Counted from the first letter of the stretch, positions 16,026 to 25,143 are shown. The stretch is 38,928 nt of DNA from Anaerolineae bacterium (GCA_013178165.1 JABLXG010000002.1:1-38928), one strand, 5' to 3'. A program made the numbers and translations. The notes: generated by a model not told the origin, from the sequence alone.

Positions 16026-16128
16026 AAACATACCGTCTTGGTGCCTTTCGAGTGGGCAGTCCGCACCAGCCACGCCCGATCAGCGCCATCATTGTGCGCT
16101 GTCCAGACATCACGCAGGAGAGAAGCCT

Positions 16129-18117
16129 ATGAAGACGCATGTATCCCGCTTCAGCCTCGCCCTGACGGTCATCGCCGTCATCGTCACTGCCTTCTTCACC
16201 AGCACGCTCCGGCCCGGCTCTGGGGCCACCGCCCAGGGTCCGGACTGGCAGACCATCGCCCAGCAACGCGGTCTGACCGAAGAAGACCTGCGCGCCGCTG
16301 CCATGACCTACACTCCCAGCGGTATGCTGGACGAGTTCATCCTTTTTGCCTCCGGTGGCCAAAGCGGGCAAGTACTGGTGATCGGCGTGCCTTCCATGCG
16401 CCTGCTGCGCACCATCGCTGTGTTCACCCCGGAACCCTGGCAGGGCTACGGCTACGGGGCGATGGAAGAAGTCCTCGCCGGTGGCAACATTGGTGATCAG
16501 CAAGCCCTGTGGGGCGATTCGCATCACCCCGCCCTCAGCGAAACCGGCGGTCTGTATGACGGCCAATGGCTGTTCATCAACGACAAGGCCAACGGACGCA
16601 TCGCTGTAATTGACCTGCGCGACTTTGAAACCAAGCAGATCGTCAAGAACCCCCTGTTCCTCAACGACCATGGCGGCGCGTTCGTCACGCCCAACACCGA
16701 GTACGTGATTGAAGGCGGGCAATACGCCATGCCGCTTGGCGGCGCCTACGCGCCAATCAGCGACTACGAATCCGCCTACCGCGGCCTGGTAACCTTCTGG
16801 GCTTTTGACCGGCAGACTGGCCGCATCGACCCGAGTCGTTCCTTCGCGCTGGAACTCCCACCGTACTGGCAGGACCTGTGCGACGCCGGCAAGCTGGTCT
16901 CTGAAGGTTGGATCTTCTGCAACTCGTTCAACACAGAACTGGCCACCGGCGGCATTGAAAAGGGCAACCCTCCGTTTGAGGCCGGGGCCAGCCGCGGCAC
17001 AACCGACTTTCTGCACATCATCAACCTCAAGGCCGCCGAGCAGGTCTTCCAATCCGGCCAGACGGTCGAGATCAACGGCATGCAGGTCATCCCCCTGGAT
17101 GTTGCCGTGCAGAACAACCTGCTGTACTTCACGCCAGAGCCGCGCAGTCCACACGGGGTGGATGTCGCGCCACAGGGCGACTTCATCGTCATCTCCGGCA
17201 AACTGGACCCCCATGTTTCCATCTATAGCTGGGCGCGCATCCAGGCCGCTATCGCCGCCGGGCCAGCGGAGACCGACGCCTACGGCGTCCCGATTCTGGC
17301 TCTGGAAGATGTGCTGGAAGCCCAGGTTGAGGTCGGGCTTGGCCCGTTGCATACCCAGTTTGATGATCAGGGGTATGCCTATACCAGCCTGTTCCTAGAT
17401 ACCGCTGTCGCCCGCTGGAGCATGGGCGCAGAGGGCTACCGGCCTCAAGACGGCTGGACCCTGCAGGGCACTATCCCCGTCCAGTACAACATCGGCCATC
17501 TAGTCGTCGCTGGCGGCGACACAATCGCCCCAGATGGCCGCTATCTGGTGGCGCTGAACAAGTGGTCAGTTGACCGCTTCAATAACCTGGGGCCGCTCTT
17601 GCCGCAAAACTTCCAGCTCATCGATATCAGCCAGCCCGGCAGCCAGATGCAACTGCTCTACGACATGCCGATCACAGCAGCCGAACCACATTACTCCCAG
17701 ATCATCCGCGCCGACCGACTCAACGCCTGGGAGGTCTACCCGGAAGTGGGCTGGGACCCGATCACCCAGAGTGTCGATCCGAACGCCGTGGCACCCGGTA
17801 CGGAGGGCATCACCCGCGACGGCAACCATGTCACCGTGCGGATGACCGCCGTCCGCAGCCACTTCAACCCGGAGCATGTCGAAATCCAGGCGGGCGATCA
17901 TGTGACCTGGACGATCACCAGCCTGGAACGCGCTCGCGACGCCACACACGGCTTCGCCATCCCTTACTACGGCATCAACCTGAGCCTGGAGCCGGGGGAG
18001 ACAGTCACGTTCGAGTTCGAAGCGACACAGCCGGGTGTCTTTAGCTACTACTGCACCGAGTTCTGCTCCGCGCTGCATCTGGAGATGGCCGGCTATATGC
18101 TCGTCCAGCCCCAGTAG
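16129..18117 (+). CDS. nosZ: Nitrous oxide reductase NosZ, clade II (Sec-type)
   Basis: A 662-residue precursor of the periplasmic copper enzyme that reduces N2O to N2. The N-terminal ~36 residues are a Sec signal with no twin-arginine pair, the mark of clade II. The CuZ ligands are present as H132-H133 (GDSHHP), H181, H342 (SPHGVDV), H408 (GPLHTQFD), H457 (NIGHLVV) and H521; the 48-residue H133-H181 spacing equals that of Pseudomonas NosZ. The cupredoxin domain has CuA ligands H607, C642, C646, H650 and M653 in CTEFCSALHLEM, with Glu where Pseudomonas has Trp, a backbone-only ligand. AGGAGA precedes the ATG. It heads an operon of nos accessory genes behind a CRP-type promoter. Confidence 0.98.
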   Translation: MKTHVSRFSLALTVIAVIVTAFFTSTLRPGSGATAQGPDWQTIAQQRGLTEEDLRAAAMTYTPSGMLDEFILFASGGQSGQVLVIGVPSMRLLRTIAVFTPEPWQGYGYGAMEEVLAGGNIGDQQALWGDSHHPALSETGGLYDGQWLFINDKANGRIAVIDLRDFETKQIVKNPLFLNDHGGAFVTPNTEYVIEGGQYAMPLGGAYAPISDYESAYRGLVTFWAFDRQTGRIDPSRSFALELPPYWQDLCDAGKLVSEGWIFCNSFNTELATGGIEKGNPPFEAGASRGTTDFLHIINLKAAEQVFQSGQTVEINGMQVIPLDVAVQNNLLYFTPEPRSPHGVDVAPQGDFIVISGKLDPHVSIYSWARIQAAIAAGPAETDAYGVPILALEDVLEAQVEVGLGPLHTQFDDQGYAYTSLFLDTAVARWSMGAEGYRPQDGWTLQGTIPVQYNIGHLVVAGGDTIAPDGRYLVALNKWSVDRFNNLGPLLPQNFQLIDISQPGSQMQLLYDMPITAAEPHYSQIIRADRLNAWEVYPEVGWDPITQSVDPNAVAPGTEGITRDGNHVTVRMTAVRSHFNPEHVEIQAGDHVTWTITSLERARDATHGFAIPYYGINLSLEPGETVTFEFEATQPGVFSYYCTEFCSALHLEMAGYMLVQPQ

Positions 18118-18134
18118 GCAAGCTCATCACAAAC

Positions 18135-18165
18135 GGCGGGGGATGCCAGATAAGCCTCCCCCGCC
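18135..18165 (+). other. Hairpin between nosZ and the nosB-like gene
   Basis: Perfect 8-bp arms GGCGGGGG and CCCCCGCC with a 15-nt loop, and no T-tract. It is probably an mRNA-stabilising or partial-attenuation element that lets nosZ be expressed more strongly than the accessory genes. Confidence 0.5.
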
Positions 18166-18197
18166 ACCGTCCGCAGAATCATCAAAGGAAAGGTTCG

Positions 18198-18887
18198 ATG
18201 GCGGCTAACTACATCGAAAGCATGGCGAATCGCACCGTCGAGCGTCCGGCCAGCGGCGAATCGCGAGCACGACAGCTGGCAGCCCGCCTGCCCTCGCTGA
18301 CTTATGTCCTAGCGGCGGGCCTGCTGCTAGCCTCAATCGCCCTGCCCTACTGGAATATGACCCTGCTCGCCCCGCAGTATCCCGGAGGCCTGTACGTACG
18401 GGTCTTCGTCAACCGCATGACCGGCGACGATGATCCTGTGCTGGATGAAGTCCGCGAGATCGACAATCTCAACCATTACATCGGGATGCGCCCGCTGGCG
18501 GAGGCTGCGCAGTTCGAGCGCTCGATTGCTGTCCCGGCTCTACTCCTGCTCGCGGGGCTGCTGGTGGTGGCCGCCTTCTGGCGGCGGCGCTGGGGCTGGT
18601 TACTGGTGGTGCCGCCGCTACTTTTCCCGATCGTGTTCCTGGCGGATATGGCCTACTGGCTCAACAACTTTGGCCAGAACCTGGACCCCTACGCGCCGTT
18701 TTCCAGCGCCATTCAGCCATTCACACCACCTATCCTCGGTGAAGGGCTGGTCGGGCAGTTCCGCACGATTGCTGCGCTGGATACAGGTTGGTTCCTGGCG
18801 ACAGCAGGATCGCTACTGATCCTGGCCGGGCTGGTCACTACCCTGGTCCAGGCCCGCCGGGGACACCCTGGAAGAGGAGCGGCCTAG
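18198..18887 (+). CDS. nosB: NosB-like membrane protein
   Basis: A 229-residue protein with a basic cytoplasmic N-terminus and about four spans (~33-50, ~112-128, ~133-152, ~196-216). The first external loop carries NLNHYIGMRPL, and I recall similar His-Tyr-containing phrases from the proteins between nosZ and nosD in clade II clusters. NosB is a conserved but biochemically uncharacterised membrane protein of those clusters; the symbol rests on position, topology and this motif. AAGGAAAGG lies just before ATG. Its stop is 1 bp before the next start. It may link the quinone pool or electron transfer to NosZ, which is inference. Confidence 0.7.
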   Translation: MAANYIESMANRTVERPASGESRARQLAARLPSLTYVLAAGLLLASIALPYWNMTLLAPQYPGGLYVRVFVNRMTGDDDPVLDEVREIDNLNHYIGMRPLAEAAQFERSIAVPALLLLAGLLVVAAFWRRRWGWLLVVPPLLFPIVFLADMAYWLNNFGQNLDPYAPFSSAIQPFTPPILGEGLVGQFRTIAALDTGWFLATAGSLLILAGLVTTLVQARRGHPGRGAA

Positions 18888-18888
18888 A

Positions 18889-21255
18889 ATGCTCAGGCGG
18901 CGGATTGTGTACGCCAGATGGCTGGCGCTGAGTCTTCTCCTGCTGGTCGCGGTGTTACCTGCCCGCGCTGGTAGCGGACAGCGTCTGATTGTTGCGCCGG
19001 GTGGCCCATACCTCTCCATCGCCGCTGCGCTAGCCGCCGCCGCGCCGGGCGACATCGTCGAGGTACGCGGGGGCATACACCCGGCTCCGCTGGAGATCAC
19101 TGTACCCGGTGTCACGCTACAGGGCGTGGATAATCCGGTGATCGATGGCGGTGGGCAAGGCAGCCTGGTCATCATCGCTGCACCGGATGTTTCCCTTCAG
19201 GGATTCACGCTACGTAACACTGGCCGCACACTCAGCCACGAAGACACTGCCATCGTTGCCCAGGCCCCGCGGGTCACCATCGCGGATAACACGCTGGAGA
19301 ACGTGCTGTTCGGCATCTACTTTGCCAACGCGAACAACGGCGTCGCCCGCAACAATGTCGTGCGCGGCCTGGCCCTGGAGCCGTCTCTACGCGGTGATGG
19401 CATCCGGGTGTGGTACAGCAACCATGTCACGCTGGAGAGCAATACCGTAACCAACTCCCGTGACACGTTGATCTGGTATGCGCAGGACATCTTCATCACC
19501 GGTAACACGTTCTCCGGCAATCGCTACGGGCTGCATTTCATGTACTCCAGTCACGCGCGGGTCGAAGATAACACGTTCACCCACAACTCGGTTGGCTCCT
19601 ACCTGATGTATTCGGATGGTCTCATTCTGCGCCATAACACCATTGCCTACAGTCGGGGGCCAAGCGGCTACGGTGTCGCGCTCAAAGATATGGACGATGT
19701 TGAGATGACCGATAACCTGGTCATCGGCAATCGCACCGGACTATACCTGGATAACTCACCGTTCTCGGTCGACCGCTACAATACCTTCACCGGCAATGTC
19801 TTCGCTTTCAACGACCTGGGGGTCAGCGCCCTGCCCGCCGTCGCCCGCAACATCTTCCAGAACAACAGCTTCCTGGAGAACCTGCAACAGACCGGCGTGC
19901 ATGGACGCGGCACTCTGCAAGGCAACATCTGGCACCAGGACGGTCAGGGCAACTACTGGAGCGACTACAGCGGTTATGACGCCGAAGGTGATGGCATCGG
20001 CGACCGGCCCTACCGCGCCGAAAAGCTCTTCGAGAGTCTGGCGGATGCTTACCCGGTTCTGCGTCTGTTCACCTTCAGCCCGGCGGCGGGGGCGATCGAC
20101 TTTGCAGCCTCGGCTTTTCCATCCCTGCGCCCAGAACCGCGTCTGATCGACGAGGCACCGCTGATCCGCTACAACCTGCCAGCCAGTCTCCGGGATGACT
20201 CCGACACGGCTAACCTGCCATTCCTGCTGGGCGCTGGCCTTCTGGCTGCCATCGGGATCGGCGCTGTCGCCCTGGGATTCGCGCCCGGTCGCCCGGCCCC
20301 GGTCAGGGCGGCCATGACGCCGGTCAGCACAGAGAGGCTATCAGCAGTGAGCACAACGAAAGACACGCCGATGATCACCGTACACGATCTCAGCAAGTAT
20401 TACGGCGCCGTTGCGGCGCTGGAGGACGTGACTTTCAGCATCAGCGCGGGCGAAGCTGTGGCCCTGTGGGGCGCCAATGGCGCAGGCAAGACCACTGCCC
20501 TGCGCTGTCTGATGGGCGTGATCCCCTTCACGGGCCAGGTCACAGTCAACGGCCTGGACCCGCAACGCCAGGGCCGGGCTGTACGCAGCGCGATCGGCTA
20601 TGTGCCACAGGAAGCCGCTTTCTACGACCTGACGGCGCGGGAGGTACTGGCTTTTTACGCCCGGCTGAAGAAAGCGCCCGCGGCGCGCATCGCAACAGTG
20701 CTGGAACAGGTTGACCTGGCCGATCACGCCGATAAAACGGTCAGCGCGCTCTCCGGCGGCATGAAGCGGCGGCTGGCGCTGGCTGCCGCCCTGCTCGCCG
20801 ACCCGCCTATCCTGCTGCTGGACGAGCCGACAGCCAACCTGGACGCACAATCCCGCCAATCCTTCCTGCAGCTTGTTCGTGAACTGAACCGTGCCGGTAA
20901 GACGATCGTGTTCTCCTCCCACCGGCTGGAAGAAGTGGCGACCCTGGCAGAGCGGGCGATCGTACTGGAGCGTGGGCGGCTCATCCGCGACTGCCGCCCA
21001 GACGAGCTGGCCGGGCTGCCGGGTGCAGCGCGTTGGCTGCGCGTATACCTGCCGCCTGACCGGCACGAACAGGCCGCCCGGTTGTTGGGAACACAGGGAT
21101 TCGCTGTAGCACCCAACGGTCAGGCCCTGTATGTGGGGGTAGGCGCGGGCAGCCGGATGCAGCCTTTGCGCCTGCTAGAAGCCGCGCAAATCCCGGTAGA
21201 AGATTTCGATCTGGTGGATGGGGAGGGCCTGACCCTCCCAGAGGACTTCGTATGA
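18889..21255 (+). CDS. nosDF: NosD-NosF fusion: periplasmic beta-helix, membrane span, ABC ATPase
   Basis: A single 788-codon frame. Residues 1-28 are a Sec signal. Residues ~40-390 form the NosD/CASH parallel beta-helix (repeats such as NTFSGNRYGLHFMYSS). Residues ~443-465 are a membrane span (FLLGAGLLAAIGIGAVALGF). Residues ~495-788 form a complete NosF-type ABC ATPase: Walker A GANGAGKTT (528-536), Q574, signature LSGGM (621-625), Walker B LLLDEP (642-647) and H678. NosD and NosF are normally separate proteins working with permease NosY in maturing the NosZ copper centre. The topology is consistent, with the helix outside, one span, and the ATPase inside. An internal GTG at 20347, with AGAGAGG 9 nt upstream, and ATGs at 20314 and 20371 could yield free NosF. 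The stop overlaps nosY (ATGA). Confidence 0.92.
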   Translation: MLRRRIVYARWLALSLLLLVAVLPARAGSGQRLIVAPGGPYLSIAAALAAAAPGDIVEVRGGIHPAPLEITVPGVTLQGVDNPVIDGGGQGSLVIIAAPDVSLQGFTLRNTGRTLSHEDTAIVAQAPRVTIADNTLENVLFGIYFANANNGVARNNVVRGLALEPSLRGDGIRVWYSNHVTLESNTVTNSRDTLIWYAQDIFITGNTFSGNRYGLHFMYSSHARVEDNTFTHNSVGSYLMYSDGLILRHNTIAYSRGPSGYGVALKDMDDVEMTDNLVIGNRTGLYLDNSPFSVDRYNTFTGNVFAFNDLGVSALPAVARNIFQNNSFLENLQQTGVHGRGTLQGNIWHQDGQGNYWSDYSGYDAEGDGIGDRPYRAEKLFESLADAYPVLRLFTFSPAAGAIDFAASAFPSLRPEPRLIDEAPLIRYNLPASLRDDSDTANLPFLLGAGLLAAIGIGAVALGFAPGRPAPVRAAMTPVSTERLSAVSTTKDTPMITVHDLSKYYGAVAALEDVTFSISAGEAVALWGANGAGKTTALRCLMGVIPFTGQVTVNGLDPQRQGRAVRSAIGYVPQEAAFYDLTAREVLAFYARLKKAPAARIATVLEQVDLADHADKTVSALSGGMKRRLALAAALLADPPILLLDEPTANLDAQSRQSFLQLVRELNRAGKTIVFSSHRLEEVATLAERAIVLERGRLIRDCRPDELAGLPGAARWLRVYLPPDRHEQAARLLGTQGFAVAPNGQALYVGVGAGSRMQPLRLLEAAQIPVEDFDLVDGEGLTLPEDFV

Positions 21256-22103
21256 TCGACCTGAGCAACGTTCAAACCATCGCCCGCAAAGAGCTGCGTG
21301 ACGCGCTGCGCAACCGCTGGTTCGTGCTGTACACGCTGGCGTTTGGCGGGCTGGCGCTGGCCCTTTCCGCGCTGTCACACCCCGGCGGCGGGCTGGCCAA
21401 TCTGGCTGGCTACGGACGCACGGCAGCCAGCCTGGTCAACCTGGTGTTGCTCTTCGTGCCCCTGATCGGCCTGACCCTGGGCGCGGCCAACCTGGCTGGG
21501 GAGCGGGAGACCGGCGCGCTAGACTACCTGCTCACCCAGCCGGTTACCCGTCCAGAGGTGTTGCTGGGCAAGTATGTCGGGCTGGCGGCGGCGCTGCTGG
21601 CCTCGCTGGGTCTGGGCTTTGGACTGGCTGGAGTCTTCCTGGCGCTGCGCGGACAGGGGGGCGATCCAGCCGGCTACATCGTGACGGTATTGATCGCCTG
21701 GCTGCTGGGCCTGGCGATGCTCAGTTTGGGGCTACTGCTCTCCATTGTGGCTCGCCGGACTTCGGGGGCGCTGGGCGCAGCGTTGTTTCTGTGGCTTGTG
21801 CTTGTCTTCATGGGCGATCTAGGGATCATGGGTGCGGCCATCATCACCCAGCTGCCGATCGAGCAGGTACTGCTGCTGGCCTCGCTCAACCCACTGCAAC
21901 TCTTCAAGACAGCCGCCATCCTGACCATCCAGGCCAACCTGGAGGTGCTCGGCCCGGCGGGTCTATACGCCACCGATCGCTTCGGCAGCGCCCTGCTGCC
22001 GCTGCTTGTGGGAGGATTACTGATCTGGATGGTGTTGCCGTTAGCTGGCGCGCTTATCCTGTTTGTGCGCCAGGGCAACAGACAAAAGGAGCACAGAACA
22101 TGA
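21252..22103 (+). CDS. nosY: NosY ABC-2-type permease
   Basis: A 283-residue membrane protein with about six spans. It begins with the cytoplasmic IARKELRDALRNRWFVLY element typical of NosY/ABC-2 permeases, then VLLFVPLIGLTLGAANLAGERETGALDYLLTQ-like family sequence around residues 68-97. NosY pairs with the NosF ATPase and contacts NosD, and the complex is needed for copper-centre assembly in NosZ. The ATG overlaps the nosDF stop, and its own stop overlaps the next ATG (ATGA), so the genes are translationally coupled. Confidence 0.93.
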   Translation: MIDLSNVQTIARKELRDALRNRWFVLYTLAFGGLALALSALSHPGGGLANLAGYGRTAASLVNLVLLFVPLIGLTLGAANLAGERETGALDYLLTQPVTRPEVLLGKYVGLAAALLASLGLGFGLAGVFLALRGQGGDPAGYIVTVLIAWLLGLAMLSLGLLLSIVARRTSGALGAALFLWLVLVFMGDLGIMGAAIITQLPIEQVLLLASLNPLQLFKTAAILTIQANLEVLGPAGLYATDRFGSALLPLLVGGLLIWMVLPLAGALILFVRQGNRQKEHRT

Positions 22104-22588
22104 AAAGCAGGTGGTTCCTGCTGGCACTGATGCTGCTGGTGGCAGCCGGATGCGGCCAGGTGGCAGCAGAAGTCCAGCCGGTTAATGATCTGGCAATCGA
22201 ACTGGTGGTTGAGCCTTCCCCTCCGGCAGCCGGAGAAGCGACGCTGATCATCACTGTCACCGATGCTTCCGGCACGCCGATTGATGGTGCGATAGTTCGC
22301 GCCCACGGGGACATGGATCACGCAGGTATGGAGTCAGTTGATGGCCAGACTGCCGAAAGCACTGCCGGCGTGTACCGGGTGCCGTTCACCTGGACGATGG
22401 GCGGCGGCTGGATTCTGGATGTGACCGTCGCCTTGCCCAATAATCGGGGGTCGGTCACCCGACGCTTTGAACTGTTTGTTGAGGCCGTCTCGCACGATAG
22501 CATCCTGCACGAATCCAGCGGTCAGGCTTCAAACGGGGACGACCAGCCCGTTGAGGCGCCAGCGGAGAAACACAGCACAGGCCACTAG
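22100..22588 (+). CDS. YtkA/FixH-like lipoprotein with Met/His cluster
   Basis: A 162-residue protein. The lipobox is at the end of the signal (LLVAAGC, C19), so it is probably lipid-anchored outside the membrane. Residues ~30-130 look like a YtkA/FixH immunoglobulin-like domain (EATLIITVTDASGTPIDGA). The loop HGDMDHAGM packs His, Asp and Met in a pattern suited to Cu(I)/Cu(II) binding. The C-terminal ~30 residues are hydrophilic and end in His (EKHSTGH). It is translationally coupled to nosY, which makes a copper-delivery or sensing role for NosZ plausible. It is not NosL by sequence; no nosL is visible in the window. Confidence 0.75.
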   Translation: MKSRWFLLALMLLVAAGCGQVAAEVQPVNDLAIELVVEPSPPAAGEATLIITVTDASGTPIDGAIVRAHGDMDHAGMESVDGQTAESTAGVYRVPFTWTMGGGWILDVTVALPNNRGSVTRRFELFVEAVSHDSILHESSGQASNGDDQPVEAPAEKHSTGH

Positions 22589-22613
22589 AAATCAGGGGAA
22601 TAGAGGATTAGCA

Positions 22614-23222
22614 ATGACTGGTAAAGAGACAACAAATATGTGGTGGGGCTGGCTGAAGCAGGTCGCTAACCCGGACAGCCAGTGGGGATGCCTGCTCCTG
22701 CCGGCAGGGGTCCTGACTTTTCTGGGTCTGATGACCCTGCCGCTGATCGCGATTGTGATCTTTATCGCCCTCCAGAGTACCTCCAGCGCCCCAGCTGCCC
22801 CGCCGCCGATCACGGCTGTCGCCTTCATGGAGGCAATCGCCACGCCTACCATCGATCTGCCAACTGCCACGCCAATCCTCCCGCCAGCGATTATCACCCC
22901 AGTGGTTGCGGCCGATCTCCCGGCTTACGCACCTGAGGCCGTGGCCGCCGGGGAGGCGGCTTACGCCTCGCTGTGCACGGCCTGTCATGGCCCGGACGCA
23001 CGCGGCCTGCCCAACCTGGGCAAAGATCTGGTCGACAGTGAGTTCGTGCGCAGCCAGAGTGACCGCGAGCTACAGCAGTTCATCATCATGGGCCGTCCAA
23101 TCTGGGACCCGGCCAATACAACAGGCGTTGACATGCCGCCACGCGGTGGCAACCCCGCCCTCAGTAACGAGGATATCCTGAACATCATCGCCTACCTGCG
23201 CAGCCTGCAATCCACACCGTGA
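22614..23222 (+). CDS. Membrane-anchored monohaem cytochrome c
   Basis: A 202-residue protein. One N-terminal membrane anchor (~27-53) is followed by a Pro/Thr-rich linker (ATPTIDLPTATPILPP) and a class I cytochrome c domain with CTACH (121-125). The distal ligand is probably M174 in DMPPRGGNPALS. AGAGGA is 6 nt before ATG 22614; a longer frame upstream overlaps the lipoprotein gene and looks spurious. As the last nos-operon gene it is the obvious electron donor to periplasmic NosZ (inference), comparable to the c-type cytochromes of other clade II clusters. Confidence 0.88.
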   Translation: MTGKETTNMWWGWLKQVANPDSQWGCLLLPAGVLTFLGLMTLPLIAIVIFIALQSTSSAPAAPPPITAVAFMEAIATPTIDLPTATPILPPAIITPVVAADLPAYAPEAVAAGEAAYASLCTACHGPDARGLPNLGKDLVDSEFVRSQSDRELQQFIIMGRPIWDPANTTGVDMPPRGGNPALSNEDILNIIAYLRSLQSTP

Positions 23223-23243
23223 ACGAAAACCGGTCAAAATCTG

Positions 23244-25079
23244 TTATTCGCGCAGATACAAAGGAAGATCAATAATCGCCCGCACTTTGCCAAATCGCCG
23301 CCGCCGGTATAGCAGCGCCAGCTTGAGCAGCCAGGCCGTCTGGTTATGCAGCAAATGCTGCCACCAGTGGGCTGGAACAAACTCTGGCAACAGAATAGTT
23401 GCCAGCTGGCCATCATCACTTTCGCGATCCACGCGATCCAGGTACTCCAGGAGCGGGCCAACCACCGAACGATAGGGGCTGGGCACTATAACCAGTGTAA
23501 CATCCTGCCCCCACCGATCCCATTCCCGCCGGATTCGCTCGCCATCGCCAGGGTTGATCTCCACGTAGACGGCCGTGACCCGGTTGGAGATCGAGCGGGC
23601 GTAGCGCAGTGCCTCGATCACCCCCCGGTGTACGCCGGAGATCGGCAGCACAACACGCGGCGTCCGCAGTGATAAGATATCCGGCGTTGCGTCACGCAGT
23701 GTTAATTCACGGGCGACCTCGCGATAGTGGGCGTTGATAGTATTGAACCCCCAGATAATCAACGGCAGCATCGCCATGACCATCCACGCGCCATCGACAA
23801 ACTTGCTGATACCGACCACCACCAGCGTGACCGACGTAGCCGTGGCTCCTAAACCGTTGATCAGGGCCTTCACTCCCCAGCCCGGACCGCGCGTCTGCAC
23901 CCAGTGGACGACCATCCCAGCCTGGGATAGCGTGAACGCCAGAAAGACCCCCACCGCAAACAACGGGATCAGCGCGTGGGAATCCCCCCCGAACACGATG
24001 ATCAACAAGCCGCTAAAACCAGCCAGCACCAGCATGCCGTTGGAAAAGACCAGGCGGTCGCCCAGCAGGGCGAGCTGACGCGGCAGGTAGCCATCTTTAG
24101 CCAGGATGGAAGCCAGGCGGGGAAATCCGGCAAAGCTGGTATTGGCTGCTACCACCAGGATCGCCAGCGTGGACATCTGAACCAATACATACAGGATATT
24201 ACGACCCAGCGCCTGCCGGACCAGAGCAGATAGAATCGTCTCATCCGGGCTGGCCACCACTCCGAAATACTGAGTCAGGCCAATGCTCCCCAGAAAGAGC
24301 ACGCCCATCAGGACCGTCATCATAATCAGCGTGGTATTGGCGTTCCTGATCTCCGGCGGTTTAAAAGCCGGGACGCCGTTCCCGATCGCCTCAATGCCGG
24401 TCAGCGCGGTACAACCGGAAGCCAGGGCGTGCAGCACAAGAAAGGTCGTCACCGGCTCCTGGGCAGGCGGAGCCGTCAGCTCGAATGCGCCGGGGCCGCT
24501 GACAGCAGCCCTGATCAGCCCCACAGCCAGCATCCCCAGATAGAAGAACAGGAACGTATACACCGGGATGGCCATCAACGTCCCAGATTCACGCAGGCCG
24601 CGGAGGTTGGCCAACGTGATCAGCGTCAGGAACAGCAGCGCCAGACCCGTTCGATACGGCCATAGCATCGGGAAGGCCGAGGCAATTGCCGCCACCCCCG
24701 CCGTCAGGCTGACGGCCGCCGTCAGAACATAGTCGATCAGCAGCGCTGCAGCGGCAACCAATCCAACCCATGATCCCAGGTTTTCGCGGGCAACCGTGTA
24801 CGATCCGCCGCCGCCGGGATACGCCTGTAACGCCTGCGAGTACGACAAAGCCACGATAGCCAGCAGAGCTGTGATGGCCAGCCCGATTGGCAGCATATAA
24901 GCCAGGCCTGCTGCACCAGCCACAACCAATCCCAGGTAAATTTCCTGGTTGGCGTAGGCGATGGACGAGAGTGCATCAGGCGAAAAAGCAGCCAGCGCCC
25001 GGACCTTGTTCAGTCGCTCGCCACCCAGTTGCTGTGTCGGTAGCGGTGGCCCGATCAGAAAATCCCGAATGTAGTGCAC
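23244..25079 (-). CDS. KimA-like APC-family K+ transporter
   Basis: A 611-residue protein with about 12 spans over residues ~30-450, then a ~150-residue cytoplasmic tail. Family features are FSPDALSSIAYANQE near the N-terminus, GGGGSYTVAREN, and SGCTALTGIEAIGNGVPAF. Size and architecture (APC core plus a universal-stress-like tail, ISGVHRGVIEALRYA and VTAVYVEI) match B. subtilis KimA, a proton-coupled K+ importer inhibited by c-di-AMP. The start is GTG 25079 with GAGGAG 8 nt upstream. It converges with the cytochrome gene and diverges from a CRP/FNR gene. The substrate is inferred from the family only. Confidence 0.8.
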   Translation of the reverse strand: MHYIRDFLIGPPLPTQQLGGERLNKVRALAAFSPDALSSIAYANQEIYLGLVVAGAAGLAYMLPIGLAITALLAIVALSYSQALQAYPGGGGSYTVARENLGSWVGLVAAAALLIDYVLTAAVSLTAGVAAIASAFPMLWPYRTGLALLFLTLITLANLRGLRESGTLMAIPVYTFLFFYLGMLAVGLIRAAVSGPGAFELTAPPAQEPVTTFLVLHALASGCTALTGIEAIGNGVPAFKPPEIRNANTTLIMMTVLMGVLFLGSIGLTQYFGVVASPDETILSALVRQALGRNILYVLVQMSTLAILVVAANTSFAGFPRLASILAKDGYLPRQLALLGDRLVFSNGMLVLAGFSGLLIIVFGGDSHALIPLFAVGVFLAFTLSQAGMVVHWVQTRGPGWGVKALINGLGATATSVTLVVVGISKFVDGAWMVMAMLPLIIWGFNTINAHYREVARELTLRDATPDILSLRTPRVVLPISGVHRGVIEALRYARSISNRVTAVYVEINPGDGERIRREWDRWGQDVTLVIVPSPYRSVVGPLLEYLDRVDRESDDGQLATILLPEFVPAHWWQHLLHNQTAWLLKLALLYRRRRFGKVRAIIDLPLYLRE

Positions 25080-25113
25080 GGCTGCAACTCCTCATATCCA
25101 CGTTACAGTCGCT

Positions 25114-25143
25114 GTTATAGCGCCTGCCCTGAGGAACCGCCAA
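25114..25143 (-). promoter_or_regulatory. Promoter for the KimA-like gene
   Basis: On the minus strand TTGGCG (25143-25138), an 18-bp spacer and TATAAC (25119-25114), about 35 bp before the GTG start. No c-di-AMP riboswitch could be recognised in the leader, which is too short for one. Confidence 0.45.

Noticed and set aside
16024-17352. 442-residue minus-strand frame opposite nosZ
   Set aside because: It lies antisense to the unmistakable NosZ with all copper ligands, and has no domain or ribosome binding site.
22100-22588. NosL identity for the lipoprotein
   Set aside because: It has a lipobox, but the domain looks YtkA/FixH-like and the Met/His loop does not match the NosL metal site as I know it.
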